From Perognathus longimembris pacificus (lineage: Eukaryota > Chordata > Mammalia > Rodentia > Heteromyidae): a stretch of 64,000 bases of DNA. Below the pieces are notes generated by a model. That model did no database searches, was not told where the DNA came from, and saw nothing but the letters and a program-made list of their open reading frames with translations. This document shows, in pieces, positions 1-11,021 of this stretch. How positions within the stretch are numbered: the stretch's first letter is position 1; every line of letters starts with the position of its first letter. The position numbers and the translations under genes were made by a program. The stretch is taken from positions 58,863,934-58,927,933 of the forward strand of contig NC_063169.1 of assembly GCF_023159225.1 (NCBI RefSeq), given 5' to 3'.

Positions 1-317
1 AGAAGAGGCCCTCCACTGTGGGCATGTTTCACTACTGTGCTCTTCCTTTCAAAGAATGGCTTCTCTTATATGGACTTAGTTCATCTTACTTGCACATTCA
101 ACATTTCATGTAAAATTGGGTGGCTTTCACTTTTAGAGAACTGCAAATAATACTGCTGTGAAACTTTGCGAGCAAATCTTTGTGTAGATGTAGGTTTTAT
201 TTCTCTTCAGTAGACAGCTAGAAATGGAATTGCTAAATTGTACGGTAGCTTTAGGTTCTGTTTAATTTATTCTCTAGTTTATTCTTTCTATCCTATTCTT
301 TTATTTCAGTATTCTAT

Positions 318-900
318 TCTAGCACTGGGGTTTGAACTCAGAGCCTATACTTGATAGGCAGGTGCTATACTACTTGAGCCAGGCTTCCAAACCACAGGCC
401 TTTTTGCTTGAGAATAGTTTGTTGTTGTTGTTAACAGAGCCTAGATGCTTTCCCTTAGCTTCTTTTGCTCAAGGTTAGCACGCTACCACTTGAGCCACAG
501 CTTTCTTCTGGCTCTTTGTTTCCCCCACTAGTTTATTAGAGATGAGAATATTATGGACTTTCCTGCCCAGGTTGGCTTTGAACTGTGATCCTTAGATCTC
601 AGCCTCCCAAGCACTTAGGATTATAGGCATGAGCCTCCAGTGCCCAGCAAGGTTTCTGGTTTAGTTTTTTGTTTTTGTTTTTTTATTTTAAAGACAAAGC
701 TGCTTTTGCCAGGGCTAGCCCCAGACCACAGTTCTCCTACCTATGCCTCATGCATAGTCAGGATTACATTTGTGAAACATCATTCCCAGGTTATTTAGTG
801 ACATGAGTCTCAGCAACTTTTTTGGGGCCTAGGCTGACCTTGAACCATGGTCTTCCTGATCTCTGACTCCTGCTATTACAGGCATAGACCACCCTACTGC
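318..900 (-). mobile_element. B1/ID-type SINE copies (reverse orientation)
   Basis: Two or three degenerate copies in tandem. The markers are 'ggtttgaactcagagcc', 'accacttgagccacag', 'cctgcccaggttggctttgaac' and 'gattataggcatgagcc', then a further B1-like piece with 'attacaggcatagacc'. They sit inside the L1 relic. Confidence 0.65.
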
Positions 901-1218
901 ACCTATGTTTATGTTTTTAAGAAACTATCAAACTCTTTTTTTAAAAGTAGGTTACTATTTTAAATTCCCAACAACAAGGTACTTTATTGCCAACAGTTGG
1001 TAGTGTCTGATTTTATTTTTTTATTACAGTTCTTTGATTACATTTCCTTTTCTTATTGAACTTTCATTAATTTTTGTTCATTTCCAAACTGACTTATATT
1101 TTTGTGTGTTCTTGACTTTGAGTTCTTTGTGTATAGTATCTACTAGTCATATATAGATACATTGTTTGCAAATATGTCTTCCCATTCTGTGGTTAGTCTC
1201 CTTTTCTGAGTGGGATCT

Positions 1219-1285
1219 TTTTTTTTGTCAGTCCTGGAGCTTGAACTCAGGGCCAGATCTTAGGAGTGAGTCATCAGCACCCAGC
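1219..1285 (-). mobile_element. SINE fragment (reverse)
   Basis: 'gtcctggagcttgaactcagggcc' type right-monomer remnant, truncated and inserted in the L1 relic. Confidence 0.5.
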
Positions 1286-1700
1286 TAAAAGGTAGTTGTG
1301 ATAAAGTCCAATTATCAATTATTTTTCTTTTCCATCCTCTCTATCATCTATTTTGAGTTAATTTTTATGAATGGTATAAGGTAAGGATGTAAATCCTCCT
1401 TTTTCATGTGGATATCTAATGGTTCTGGCATTATCTTATAGAAAAGATAAATTCACACCGAATGACTTTGGTCCCTGTTTCACAAATCAATTGGCCATAA
1501 ATACATTCTTTATTCCTTGGTTCTTGATTCTGTTCCACTGATTTATATGTCTTTTTGTGTGAATTCCACATGGCCTTTATTACTGTAACTCTATATTGTT
1601 TTGCACTTGGGAGCTTGGTCATTTTTTGGCAATGCTACTCTGCTTTTTGAATAATTGTCTCCATGTTTCTATCTTCTGTCTGGCTTTGAGTTCTTATACT

Positions 1701-2820
1701 TTGTCGTCTATAGTGTATCTGATATACAGAACCCCGATGGCTCCTCCTCTTCGGTCTCCTCCTCATTCTGTGCTTTGGTCTGGCCAAACACAGAACACTG
1801 TCTTATGTTTTACTGGAGTCTCTCTTCCCATCCATTGGGTGCACAGGCAACCTATGGCTCTAGCATAGCTTGAGGATGAAGAACAGTCTCTTGCTCCTAT
1901 GTTGACACATGAAGTTCATAATAAAGGAGGTGATGCTACAGCTGTACATCTCGCCATGCCTCACCCAGGCCTTCAAGTTCATGTGGATGTCACCATGTGG
2001 ATTTTCCAAGCTGCCTACCCTTTGGGACATCATTTCTCTTCCTAGGTCAGGCTGTGTGCTGCCAGGAAGTACTCCTTACCCCTGAGGGGCTCCTGCCAAT
2101 CGTGCTGTTGGCCTCTTTGGGTGCTGGTCCATGGGTAAGCATGAGTTTATTAGAGTGACTAAGATGCAAAGAGACTTTCTGTAGGATGTCTGCAAATCTC
2201 TCCCCTTTTCCTACTAGATTAATGGGTGTCAGAGGTTAAGGCTCAGATGCTTTCACTCCCAGGAAAAAGCCTGCAGGGAGGAGAGACAGATGGTGAATCC
2301 TGATGTCTGTGTCTTCTGTGGACTTGGGTCCAACTATGTGTGCAGGAATCATCCACTGAAGTATTTAATTATGGCAGCCGAACCTGGTATTTCTGCTATA
2401 TGGGACCAAAACAGTTTGAACTACTTTACATAGCTTAAGAGAGACGCTGATCAATTAGAACAAGCCCAGAAAGCAAATGACAGGATGCTATGCTCAGAAC
2501 TTGGTCAGAGGAGAGGAACTTGAAGTGAATTTGGCTTGAGGAAAGAAGGCCTAGGGCATATGTACGTCCCAAGAGAAGTAAGATGGTAAAGTTTAGTAAA
2601 GGGGTGGATGCTACAGAAGGTCAGCTAGCTTCAAATATGCAAGAGATTTTCCATTTGGAGAGGAGCTAATTTGTTTCATTAGGGTCCAAAGAGATAAATT
2701 AGAACTATGATAGGAACTATGACTGGAAAGAGCTTGTTAACTCAAAGTATTCAGTTCTGAAATTGGGATGGATTGCACTGGAAACATGTTTACTACTCTA
2801 GAGGGGTCTGAAGTGACTTT
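1701..2820. other. Anonymous upstream flank
   Basis: Mostly unassigned sequence with no convincing exon or repeat boundary. An AATAAA-like motif at about 1920 and scattered CT-rich runs could be old LTR or L1 residue, but I cannot assign a family. Confidence 0.4.
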
Positions 2821-2822
<2 letters not shown>

Positions 2823-2908
<86 letters not shown>

Positions 2909-2909
2909 A
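2823..2909 (+). repeat. (AG)n microsatellite
   Basis: About 87 bases of nearly perfect AG dinucleotide with one interruption near 2890. It creates artificial open frames on both strands. Confidence 0.97.
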
Positions 2910-3089
2910 GATTCAAGCAACCCAATGGATATTCAATTTCTGAACTTTAGTCACTTGAACATAATTTTCACAATGTGTGCCTTAAGGCAAATGAGTAAGT
3001 TGTAGCATTCTCTTCTCAATATTTTTGTATCAATTTCCTTTATTGTGTAAATAAGTTAAATTTGAAACAAAACTTGAAATCACTATTAT

Positions 3090-3275
3090 AGCAGTTAGGA
3101 TTGCAGCTCTGGAGGTTGAGAGCTGGAGGATTGCAGTTTGAAGACAGTCTGGGCAGAAAAGTCTATGGAACTCCCTTTCCAAAATAACCAGCAAAATACC
3201 GGACTGAAGGTGTAACACAGGTGGTTCAGCACTAACCTAGCAAGTGGTTGGCCCTCAGCTCAAACCCTAGTACTA
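3090..3275 (+). mobile_element. Old B1/ID composite SINE
   Basis: 'ggaggttgagagctggaggattgc', 'agtctgggcagaaaagtc', 'ctgaaggtgtaacacaggtgg' and 'gctcaaaccctagtac' follow the B1-left/ID-right order, heavily diverged. Confidence 0.6.
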
Positions 3276-3802
3276 TTAAAAAGTAAAATTAAAAAAAATT
3301 ACTAAAGGAAATACAATAATTGGTGACCAAAAATAAATGTAATAAAACAAAAAATATTTTTAAGGTCTAACCAGATGTGTGTGGCAAAATCTTGTTAGAG
3401 GGGAGACCCATAGTGGAAGATATGAGACCCCTAAACAGGTCATCTGTTTTTCTACTCAGAGAAAGGAAAGAGAGTGAAAGGAGAAATCACTTTGTCTTCT
3501 CACTAAGCTATTCCATGTTTTGGATGTCATGGTCACATATACCCAAACTCACCAATTATCACCACTCTGGGGAGCGCATACCACAGTGTGAGTCCTGCCA
3601 GTGCCTCCCGGTCTTTTCCAGCACATCATACATGGAGACCAATGCTTGGTGGCACAGTGGTAAACTAAGGCAGACGTCACCAAGTGAGCCTATTGGCCCA
3701 GAGGACCTGCTCTTGGGATCCCCATTTTCATTTGTAGCAAAGGAGGTGGATATATTATATACCAGTCACTCTCCAGGCTGATGATCCTATACTGGTTAGG
3801 TT

Positions 3803-4030
3803 TATTGGGACAGTACTGAGGCTTGAACTCAGGATACCACATTTGATAGGCAAGCACTGTTTCACACCAACCATGCAGCAGTCTTCCTCCTCCTATCCCC
3901 TCCTCCCCCTCCTCCCCTTTCACCTGTTTGTCTGTTGTTGGGAAGGTTTTATGCTTTTGCCCAGGTTGGCCTCTGAGAGTGATCCTCCGGCTTGTAGTTC
4001 CCAGGTAGCTAGGATTATAGGCAAGCCTAT
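3803..4030 (-). mobile_element. B1/ID composite SINE with internal pyrimidine tract
   Basis: Starts 'gtactgaggcttgaactcagg', contains a CCT-rich stretch (3890-3920), and ends 'gtagctaggattataggcaagcc'. Degenerate. Confidence 0.6.
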
Positions 4031-4329
4031 ATGCTAGTTACTCTTTTAATATTTTGGAATCCCAAACACTCATCTTGAAATGGTTCCCTTTGAATTTGTG
4101 TTTGAGCACTCATAGGCTGGCTAAGGAATATCTCTGTACTTTCTGGAAAATTATCTTGTGGTTTATTTGACATTTTCCTGCATACATATGACAGAGGAGC
4201 AGCACACTGAAATCCAGTTGCTGCTTTACACAGACAAACCACGGCATGCAACCTAAAACAGCTTCTCTTCTCAGGTTTATGCTATCCTTTTCTCAACTGA
4301 TAGATGGGAGTAGCTGGCCTAGTAAAAGC

Positions 4330-4330
<1 letters not shown>
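4031..4330. other. Anonymous upstream flank
   Basis: Unassigned, moderately AT-rich; nothing recognisable. Confidence 0.4.

Positions 4331-4331
<1 letters not shown>

Positions 4332-4370
<39 letters not shown>
4332..4370 (+). repeat. (TG)n microsatellite
   Basis: About 19 uninterrupted TG units. Confidence 0.97.
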
Positions 4371-4374
<4 letters not shown>

Positions 4375-4671
4375 GTCCTTCCAGAAGCCTTATTTTGACA
4401 TGTGCGGATGCATTTTGAGTTCTGGAAATAACTGATTCATTCTAAACTATGCAATCAGGTAAGAGCCAGGAGCTAGGACTCCTTATTTGGAAGAATTTGG
4501 AATGTTGCTTGCATTTTCAGGGCACAAGAACATCTGATACCAGTTTACAGATCTCATGATTCATTAAAGGATTGTTGGCTTTTTCCTGCTGCTTTCATCC
4601 CTTGTCTTATCCTAGTGAATTCTCTACTAACAGACATCAGGATTTTCCTGAGTGGAGAGATGATTCCTCTG

Positions 4672-4673
<2 letters not shown>

Positions 4674-4740
<67 letters not shown>
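4674..4740 (+). repeat. Compound (CT)n(TG)n microsatellite
   Basis: About 25 CT units running directly into about 8 TG units. It is complementary in sense to the AG tract at 2823, 1.8 kb upstream. Confidence 0.97.
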
Positions 4741-4744
4741 ATTT

Positions 4745-5395
4745 CCTACATTATCTTTTTTTTCTTTCTTTTTCCAATTATGGGGATTTATGTCCTTGCT
4801 GTGGGACTTCTGAGTTCCTTTCTTGGGTGGAAAATTGGGTTTGGCTTCAGATTGGAATGTCCCAGAATAAAGGCTGCTTAAAAGACTTGTGTGTTGCAAT
4901 TTTAAGGCCCTCTGATGACTGAGAGTAGCTGAGCTCTATCTATAGCCTCTAAATAGAGTAGGCGTATTTATATCCCTGCTTTCTGCTTGAAGATTCCCAT
5001 TACTTCCAAATACATTTAGTGCAATTGCCACTTAGGCCTGGAGAGAAGTAGTGGGCAGCATCTCAGAGGCTATGTGAAGGGTTATGGGAAGAGGTTGTGG
5101 TAAGAGGACCTTCTAATCACTGGCAGCCTGTTGCAATTCAGATTTGGGTGCAGAAGATCTGCAGTGACACCTGAGAAGTTGCGCTTCTAATGAATCTGCT
5201 GTCTAATGAATCAGGCTGGCTTCCTATACCTGGAGAGTAGGTGTATTATTAGCAGTATTTCCTAAATCTTCCTGAAGACAAGGCTCCCTTGGGGGTGGCT
5301 GTAGTAAAGACAGCCTACCTAATCTTTCCATTAGCAGTTCTCCTTTCACAGGTTGGCCCTGTGAAGTCCACAGCTTGTTATTTCAAGAGTACTTT
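4745..5395. other. Anonymous upstream flank
   Basis: Repeat-poor as far as I can see; no exon, no promoter-like cluster. Confidence 0.4.
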
Positions 5396-5397
5396 CA

Positions 5398-5620
5398 AGG
5401 TCAGGCATGGTGGTGCATGCCTGTAATCCCAGCTACTCAGGAGTCAAAGGTAAAATCCTGACTCAGGGCTAACTGAGCAAAAAGCATAAAGTCTTATCTG
5501 CAAAAACAAAACAACACAAGAACTGGGGCATGCAAGGCTCTGTAGTACAGTGCTTGCCTAGCAAGTTTAAGGCTAGGAGTCCATTATTCAGTATAGAAAC
5601 AAAACAATACAAAACTGTCC
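5398..5620 (+). mobile_element. B1/ID composite SINE
   Basis: 'gcatggtggtgcatgcctgtaa' type B1 start, then 'cagctactcaggagtc' and an ID-like right part 'cagtgcttgcctagcaag'. Confidence 0.75.
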
Positions 5621-5669
5621 TTCTAAGCTAAGCAGGCTTAACCTCCAACTCAGGCTGCACACTTGGTTG

Positions 5670-5830
5670 GCTTGCTTTCTCAGATGGTGCTTTATCAAGG
5701 GAGCCACACTGGTTATTTTGGAGATGGACTCTAGTGAACTTTTCTACCTAGACTGGCCCCTAACCCAGATCCTCCAGATCTCAGCCTCCCCAGTAGCTAG
5801 GATTACAAGCATAAGCCACCAGGACTTGTC
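5670..5830 (-). mobile_element. B1/ID SINE (reverse), followed by a pyrimidine tract
   Basis: 'gatctcagcctccccagtag' and 'ctaggattacaagcataagcc' mark a reverse B1-type left end. A C/T-rich stretch follows (about 5880-5950). Confidence 0.65.
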
Positions 5831-5949
5831 ACTCAAGCTTCCTCTTCAACTACTCTGTTGGCATCCTTCTATGATTACATCCATTCCTTGTCTTCCAACC
5901 CTTCCTCCTTCCCTCTCTCCCTTCTTCTCTCCCCTCTCTTTTCGCTCCC

Positions 5950-6450
5950 CCTCAAAAACCAAAGCCCTGCCTTTGTCTTGTAGGGGACACAGGAAGCCAG
6001 AAAGTTGAGAACTAAATAGGAAAATCATGGTTTGTGATATATACAAAGAAAGAGAAATAAGGAAATGGGACGAGGTGGGAAGCCATTTTACCCCAGGGGG
6101 CCAGGGGAGCTCACTACAGAGGAGACTTCAGTGAAAACTCACAGCCAGCCCTCCAGCCTGAGCCACCGACTTGTTGCTGTGTTAGGGAGGAAGGTCATGC
6201 TGCTTTTTGCCCTGGGCACTCTCTCACCCACCCTGCCTGCCAGGCATTTAAAGATCAGCCTAAAGAGCACCACTGTCATCTCGTCCCCCCTCAAAATGTA
6301 AATTTTCTCCCTTAAAGGCCTAACCCCTCCAATGCCTGTCACATTTTTGCTCTTGCCTGCAGTGTTCTGCCATAAATTGTAGGTGTTCCATGCTAACAAT
6401 GGCTGTGTAAGCACCGCCACTCATTTACATATATTATTTCTAATTCGTCA
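5950..6450. other. Anonymous upstream flank
   Basis: Moderately GC-rich unique sequence. Short open frames occur on both strands without conservation clues. Confidence 0.35.
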
Positions 6451-6454
6451 ACAG

Positions 6455-6690
6455 CACTGGTAATTGATGTTATCTCCAGCTTAGTGATAAGACATACAAG
6501 TTTAGTAACTTGCCTGAAGTGGCATCTCAAACAAGGGACAGAGCTGGGGTTCAAACCCTAGCCAAATCCCAGTCTCCAAGACTCAATTTCATCATCTGTG
6601 AAATAGGGCTAACTAGACTCTCGTAGAATTGCTGTAGTGGTATATTTAAGAATTTAGCACAGAACAATGTTTGGTATATAATCAAATCTT
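6455..6690. mobile_element. Two MIR-type SINE relics, head to head
   Basis: 6455-6570 reads as MIR in reverse ('agtaacttgcctgaag', 'acagagctggggttcaaacc'). 6575-6690 reads as the forward MIR 3' part ('caatttcatcatctgtgaaat', 'tagcacagaacaatg'). Confidence 0.65.
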
Positions 6691-7450
6691 GGTAGATATG
6701 ATAAAAATGCTAATATGTATACCTGAGACCAATACTATAAGTGAATTAATACGTAATATATTGCATAATATTTCATTGTATGGATAAACAGAATTCATTT
6801 ATTCGCCATTGTTAAAGAAATATCATCGAAGTCATTGTTTTGGGTTGAACCCCTGTCCTAAGCCACAGCAGACTAGAACAAATAAACATGATGTCATTGA
6901 TGCTACAAGCCACGTCACCAAATGGCAGCTTTTAGGAAGCAGGTGGACTCCCAAATGAAACAATATTTTCTGAATGCAGCAGATCCCAACCTCTCTGGCT
7001 TAGTGTAAAAAGGAAGTCAGCTAGGCTTTTACTGTAAGCCACCTGATGTATACCCCTAGGCCAACCAATCAGCTTTGTCTCCATTGTCTTGTTTTGGGGT
7101 TCCCACCTCACAAGTCCTACTTTTTGACTCTTACCTAGTGGATGCTGTCATTTTATCTTGTAGGGACCACCCAACCAAGTCACGGCACACAGATAAAAAC
7201 TAATCAGATCTAGAAGTAGGTTTGCTACGATTTTGTCTCTTGACAATATTACCATTTGGATCATTTCTCTCTTTTGACTAGGTTCGGTGAAGTAACTAAA
7301 AAAGAAGTCTTTGTATAGACTCTGTATGAGTCTTTGTGGTGATGTATGTGTGTATGTAAGGCTTCCTGGTACTCTACATCCTTGTTAACACTAACTTGTT
7401 TTGTTTATTTATTTATATATGTATAGAATTATTTATATATATAATTTTTT
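6691..7450. other. Anonymous flank, possibly LTR-derived in part
   Basis: 7040-7200 contains a CCAAT-like motif ('ccaaccaatcagc') in sequence resembling an old LTR, but I see no termini. The rest is AT-rich. Confidence 0.3.
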
Positions 7451-7534
7451 TATTGTTCCCACACATGCTGTAAAAATTCACCATCTTAACCATGGTTAAC
7501 TGTAGGGTTTAGTGGAGGTAAGAATATTCTTGTT

Positions 7535-7742
7535 GGGCTGGGGATATAGCCTAGTGGCAAGAGTCCCTGCCTCGGATACACGAGGCCCTAGGTTCGATTC
7601 CCCAGCACCACATATACAGAAAACGGCCAGAAGCGGTGCTGTGGCTCAAGTGGCAGAGTGCTAGCCTTGAGTGGGAAGAAGCCAGGGACAGTGCTCAGGC
7701 CCTGAGTCCAAGGCCCAGGACTGGCCAAAAAAAAAAAAAAAA
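7535..7742 (+). mobile_element. Young dimeric ID-type SINE, copy 1
   Basis: The left monomer is tRNA-like with a pol III B box (GGTTCGATTCC at 7591) and A-box-like TAGCCTAGTGG. The right monomer begins near 'cggccagaagcgg' and ends in a poly(A) tail. A perfect 15-bp target-site duplication, AAGAATATTCTTGTT, lies at 7520-7534 and 7743-7757, within the L1 relic. This is a recent insertion. Confidence 0.92.
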
Positions 7743-8020
7743 AAGAATATTCTTGTTGCCCTAAAACACTCTTTCAAATGTTTCTCTTGTAAATTTGAAA
7801 CTATGTGTCTGATAATGGCTCCCCCTTTACTCTGTCTCCCTAGCCTGGTACCCAATAGGTCTCCATTCTCCATCCCATCTCTATGAATTTGACTGCATAG
7901 GTGCCTCACATCTGTGGAGTCACATGGTATTTTCCCTTTTGTGACTGGAATATTTCACATGGCCATGGTGCCTTCACTGTTCACATGAAAGGGGTCAGGA
8001 CCTCCTCTCTTTTCAAGGTA

Positions 8021-8257
8021 GCATAGTGGGTGGTGATAGGCAGTAACTCCTGTAATCCCAGATGCATAGAATAGCGGAGCTGGTAGGGATGCAGTTGGAA
8101 GTTAATCTGGGGAGATATGTTAGTGAAACCTTATCTCAAAGAACTAGTAGGGTGTGGTAGTGAAAACATGTAGTCCTGGCTATGCAGAAGGTATAGGTAG
8201 GAGGTTTCTGTTCTGAGGCTAGTCCTTGGCAAAAAAAAAAAAAAAAAAAAAAAAATT
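8021..8257 (+). mobile_element. Old B1-type SINE(s) with poly(A)
   Basis: 'cagtaactcctgtaatccca' and 'gtgaaaccttatctcaaaga', then a second B1-like start 'gggtgtggtagtgaaaacatg', ending in an A29 run at about 8229-8257. Confidence 0.6.
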
Positions 8258-8307
8258 TAAAGCATGACATTTTTTCAGAAAAATAACTAAAGCAAAAACA
8301 AAAAAGG

Positions 8308-8530
8308 GGGGCTGGGGATATAGCCTAGTGGCAAGAGTGCCTGCCTCGGATACACGAGGCCCTAGGTTCGATTCCCCAGCACCACATATACAGAAAACGG
8401 CCAGAAGCGGCGCTGTGGCTCAAGTGGCAGAGTGCTAGCCTTGAGCGGGAAGAAGCCAGGGACAGTGCTCAGGCCCTGAGTCCAAGCCCCAAGACTGGCC
8501 AAAAAAACAAAAAAACAAAAAAACAAAAAA
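8308..8530 (+). mobile_element. Young dimeric ID-type SINE, copy 2
   Basis: Almost identical to the copy at 7535, same orientation, about 770 bp downstream. It keeps the B box GGTTCGATTCC and has a composite (A7C)n tail. Confidence 0.9.
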
Positions 8531-8625
8531 GGCACTCAAGGGTGTGTTTCAAGGGGTTAGAGTGCTTGCTAGCAAGTACAAGGCCCTGAGTTCAAACCCC
8601 AGCACCGCATCCTCACACAAGAGTG
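8531..8625 (+). mobile_element. ID-like SINE fragment
   Basis: 'gttagagtgcttgctagcaag' and 'gagttcaaaccccagcacc' match an ID-like monomer, directly behind the young dimer. Confidence 0.6.
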
Positions 8626-8973
8626 GCATAGTGTTCCTTTGTATTTAATACATTTTGTTTAGTCATTGAGTTATTAGCAGACATTTGGGTGGCTAATATT
8701 TTGGCTAGTTGAATAATGCTGCTCTGAAGATGGATGTACACATCTCTTTGAAACTCTGTTTCCAGTTCTTTTGAATATACACACCCCGCAGGGGAATAGC
8801 AGAGCTGTATGGGAGTTCTCTTTTCTCTTGTCTGTTTTCTCAGTAACCATGATGCAGTTTTCTAAGAAATGGGACCATCTTAAAAACTCTGGGTGTGCAG
8901 GTTGCAACTTATTGCTCCACATGGCTGATTAGTTTTTTTAAGAGAGCAGTGGCCATGATAACCAGTGTTTTTT

Positions 8974-9177
8974 GTTTGTTTGTTTGCCAGTCCTGGGGCT
9001 TGGACTCAGGCCCTGAGCACTGTCCCTGGATTCTTTTTGCTCAAGGCTAGCACTCTACCACTTGACCCATAGCTCCACTTCTGGCTTTTTCTACATATGT
9101 GGTGCTGGGGACTCTAACCCAGGGCTTCATGTATACGAGGCAAACACTCTACCACTAGGCCACATTCCCAGCCCCCA
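8974..9177 (-). mobile_element. Dimeric ID-type SINE (reverse), older
   Basis: 'gccagtcctggggcttgg' to 'ccacattcccagcccc' is the reverse of the young dimer with several substitutions. Confidence 0.85.
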
Positions 9178-9825
9178 GTGTGTTTTAGTGTGCATTTCTG
9201 TGATGATTACTGGGGCTCAGCATCTTTCCATAGACATCTTTGTCATTTGTGAATCTTCTTTGTATCTATTCAAGTCCTTAGCTCATTTGATAATTGGGGT
9301 TTTTGATTTATGTGGTTGAGCTGGAGGAACTCTTGTGGGATAAATGCTTTATTCTTTAGGCTACCTTTTCATTCTCTGATCCTGTCTTTTCTTTAAATGG
9401 ACAAAACTCTTTGAGTTTGATTTGTCCCTCTTATCTGTGATTGCTTTTGTTTCATGTGTCATCAACAAGAGAGGGACATCAAATCCATTCATGCTTTCCC
9501 CTAATTTTTCACCTAGGAGTTTTATAGTTATTGGTATTAAACATTGACGTTTAACCCAGTTTAGTTTGTTTTTGTATTAGATAAGGGTATGGTTTCATTC
9601 TTTAGCATGGGGCTATCTAATGGTGTTTCCCCAGCACCATTTATGGAAGATACTCTTAATCCCCTGCATGGTTCTTGTGCCATTGTTGGAAATTATTTCC
9701 ACATCTATGTGAGGAGCCATTTCTCTTATCTCTCATTGTCCTGTTTGTCTATCTGTTTTTATGACAGTAACACTGTTCATTACTATAATTTCATACTACA
9801 TTGTGGAGTCAAGAAATAGGAAGCT

Positions 9826-10100
9826 GGGTGCTGGCGGCTCACTCCTGTAATCCTAGCTAATCAGGAGGCTGAGATCTGAGGACTGTGGTTCAAAGCCAGC
9901 CTGGGCAGGAATGTCCATAAGATTTTTACCTCCAATTAACCACCAGAAAACCAGAAGTGGCACTGTGGCTCAAAGTGGTAGAACACTAGCCTTAAGTGAA
10001 AGTACTGGGATAGCACCCAGGCTCTGAGTTCAAGCCCAAGATTAAAAAAAAGAAGAAGAAGAAGGAAAGGAAGGAAGGAAAGAAGGAAGAAAGGAAGGAG
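9826..10100 (+). mobile_element. B1/ID composite SINE with GAA/GGAA tail
   Basis: The full order is visible: 'gctcactcctgtaatcctag', 'ggaggctgagatctgagg', 'caaagccagcctgggcagg', 'ccagaagtggcactgtggc', 'gagttcaagccc'. An A/G-rich tail of GAAG/GGAA units follows (10048-10100). Confidence 0.88.
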
Positions 10101-10569
10101 AGTTTTTCAACTTTTTCCCCCGGAAATTGTTTTGGATATTCAGTGGCCTTGAAATCCCATAGGAATTTAAGAATAATTATTACTGTTTTCCTAAGAATTC
10201 TGCTAGATTTTGATATTACTTACATTGAATTTGTAGTTCACTTTGGGTACTATGTCTTCCAGTCCATGAGCCTTCTGCTTCATATGAATCATGTCAGGTC
10301 TTTCCATTTATATGAGTCTTAAAATTTTTTTTTCCCAACCACATTTTGTAGCATTCAATATCCAAGATTTTTACCTCCTTGGTTAGATTTATTCTTTCCT
10401 TTCAAGTTCTCACTTTCAGCTGATTATTTTGTTGAATTTTGACTTTGTCTTTCCAAGAAATTACAGTACTTGAGTTCTCCCTTGAATCTACCATATTTCA
10501 GTTAATACATTTGTGTATACTTGTATACCATCCAATGCATTTACTTGTGTTTATAAGCTAATTCTGGCT

Positions 10570-10800
10570 TCTACATATAAGGGAAAACATACAACCGTTG
10601 ACTCTCTGGGCCTGACTTATTTCATTTAATATAATATTTCCCATGTTCATGACAGCATTGTTCACCATAGTCAAGGTATAGAATCAGCCCAGGTGCCACT
10701 CAGTGGACAAATAGATCCAGAAATGTGGTATATATACACGTGGAATTTCACTCATCCATTAGAAAGAATGATTTTGTACCATTTGTAAATACACTAACTT
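10570..10800 (+). mobile_element. L1 3' fragment
   Basis: 'cagcattgttcaccatagtcaag', 'gtggacaaatagatcc' and 'aatgtggtatatatacacg' are L1 3' phrases. The fragment is interrupted by the SINE at 10803. Confidence 0.75.
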
Positions 10801-10802
10801 TT

Positions 10803-11006
10803 TTTTTTTTTTTGGCCAGTCCTGGGCCTTGGACTCAGGGCCTGAGCACTGTCCCTGGCTTCTTCCCGCTCAAGGCTAGCACTCTGCCACTTGAGCCACA
10901 GCGCGGCTTCTGGCCGTTTTCTGTATATGTGGTGCTGGGGAATCGAACCTAGGGCCTCGTGTATCCGAGGCAGGCACTCTTGCCACTAGGCTATATCCCC
11001 AGCCCC
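10803..11006 (-). mobile_element. Young dimeric ID-type SINE, copy 3 (reverse)
   Basis: Poly(T), then 'ggccagtcctgggccttgg', through to 'ctatatccccagcccc'. A perfect 15-bp duplication, AATACACTAACTTTT, lies at 10788-10802 and 11007-11021. It is inserted in an L1 fragment. Confidence 0.92.
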
Positions 11007-11021
11007 AATACACTAACTTTT

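Larger units (their letters stand above)
60..1700 (+). mobile_element. Old L1 3' region fragments, interrupted by SINEs
   Basis: Segments 60-300 and 1030-1700 read as degenerate L1 3' sequence in sense orientation. Recognisable phrases include the 'aataatactgctgtgaa' type, 'ggaattgcta', 'gtttgcaaatatgtcttccc', 'tgtggatatctaatgg' and 'caattggccataaat'. SINE sequence interrupts at about 318-900 and 1219-1285. Open frames here are chance remnants. Confidence 0.75.
7455..10230 (+). mobile_element. Old L1 3' region, split by several SINEs
   Basis: The pieces 7455-7534, 7745-8020, 8620-8970, 9180-9825 and 10100-10230 read as consecutive L1 3' sequence in sense orientation: 'accatcttaaccatgg', 'gtcacatggtattttccc', 'gaataatgctgctctgaa', 'catttctgtgatgatta', 'agtccttagctcatttgata'. 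Five SINE copies are nested within it. Confidence 0.8.

Noticed and set aside
7538..7615. Possible functional tRNA gene
   Set aside because: The acceptor stem and B box are tRNA-like, but it is the left monomer of a dispersed SINE present many times in the window with poly(A) tail and target duplications.
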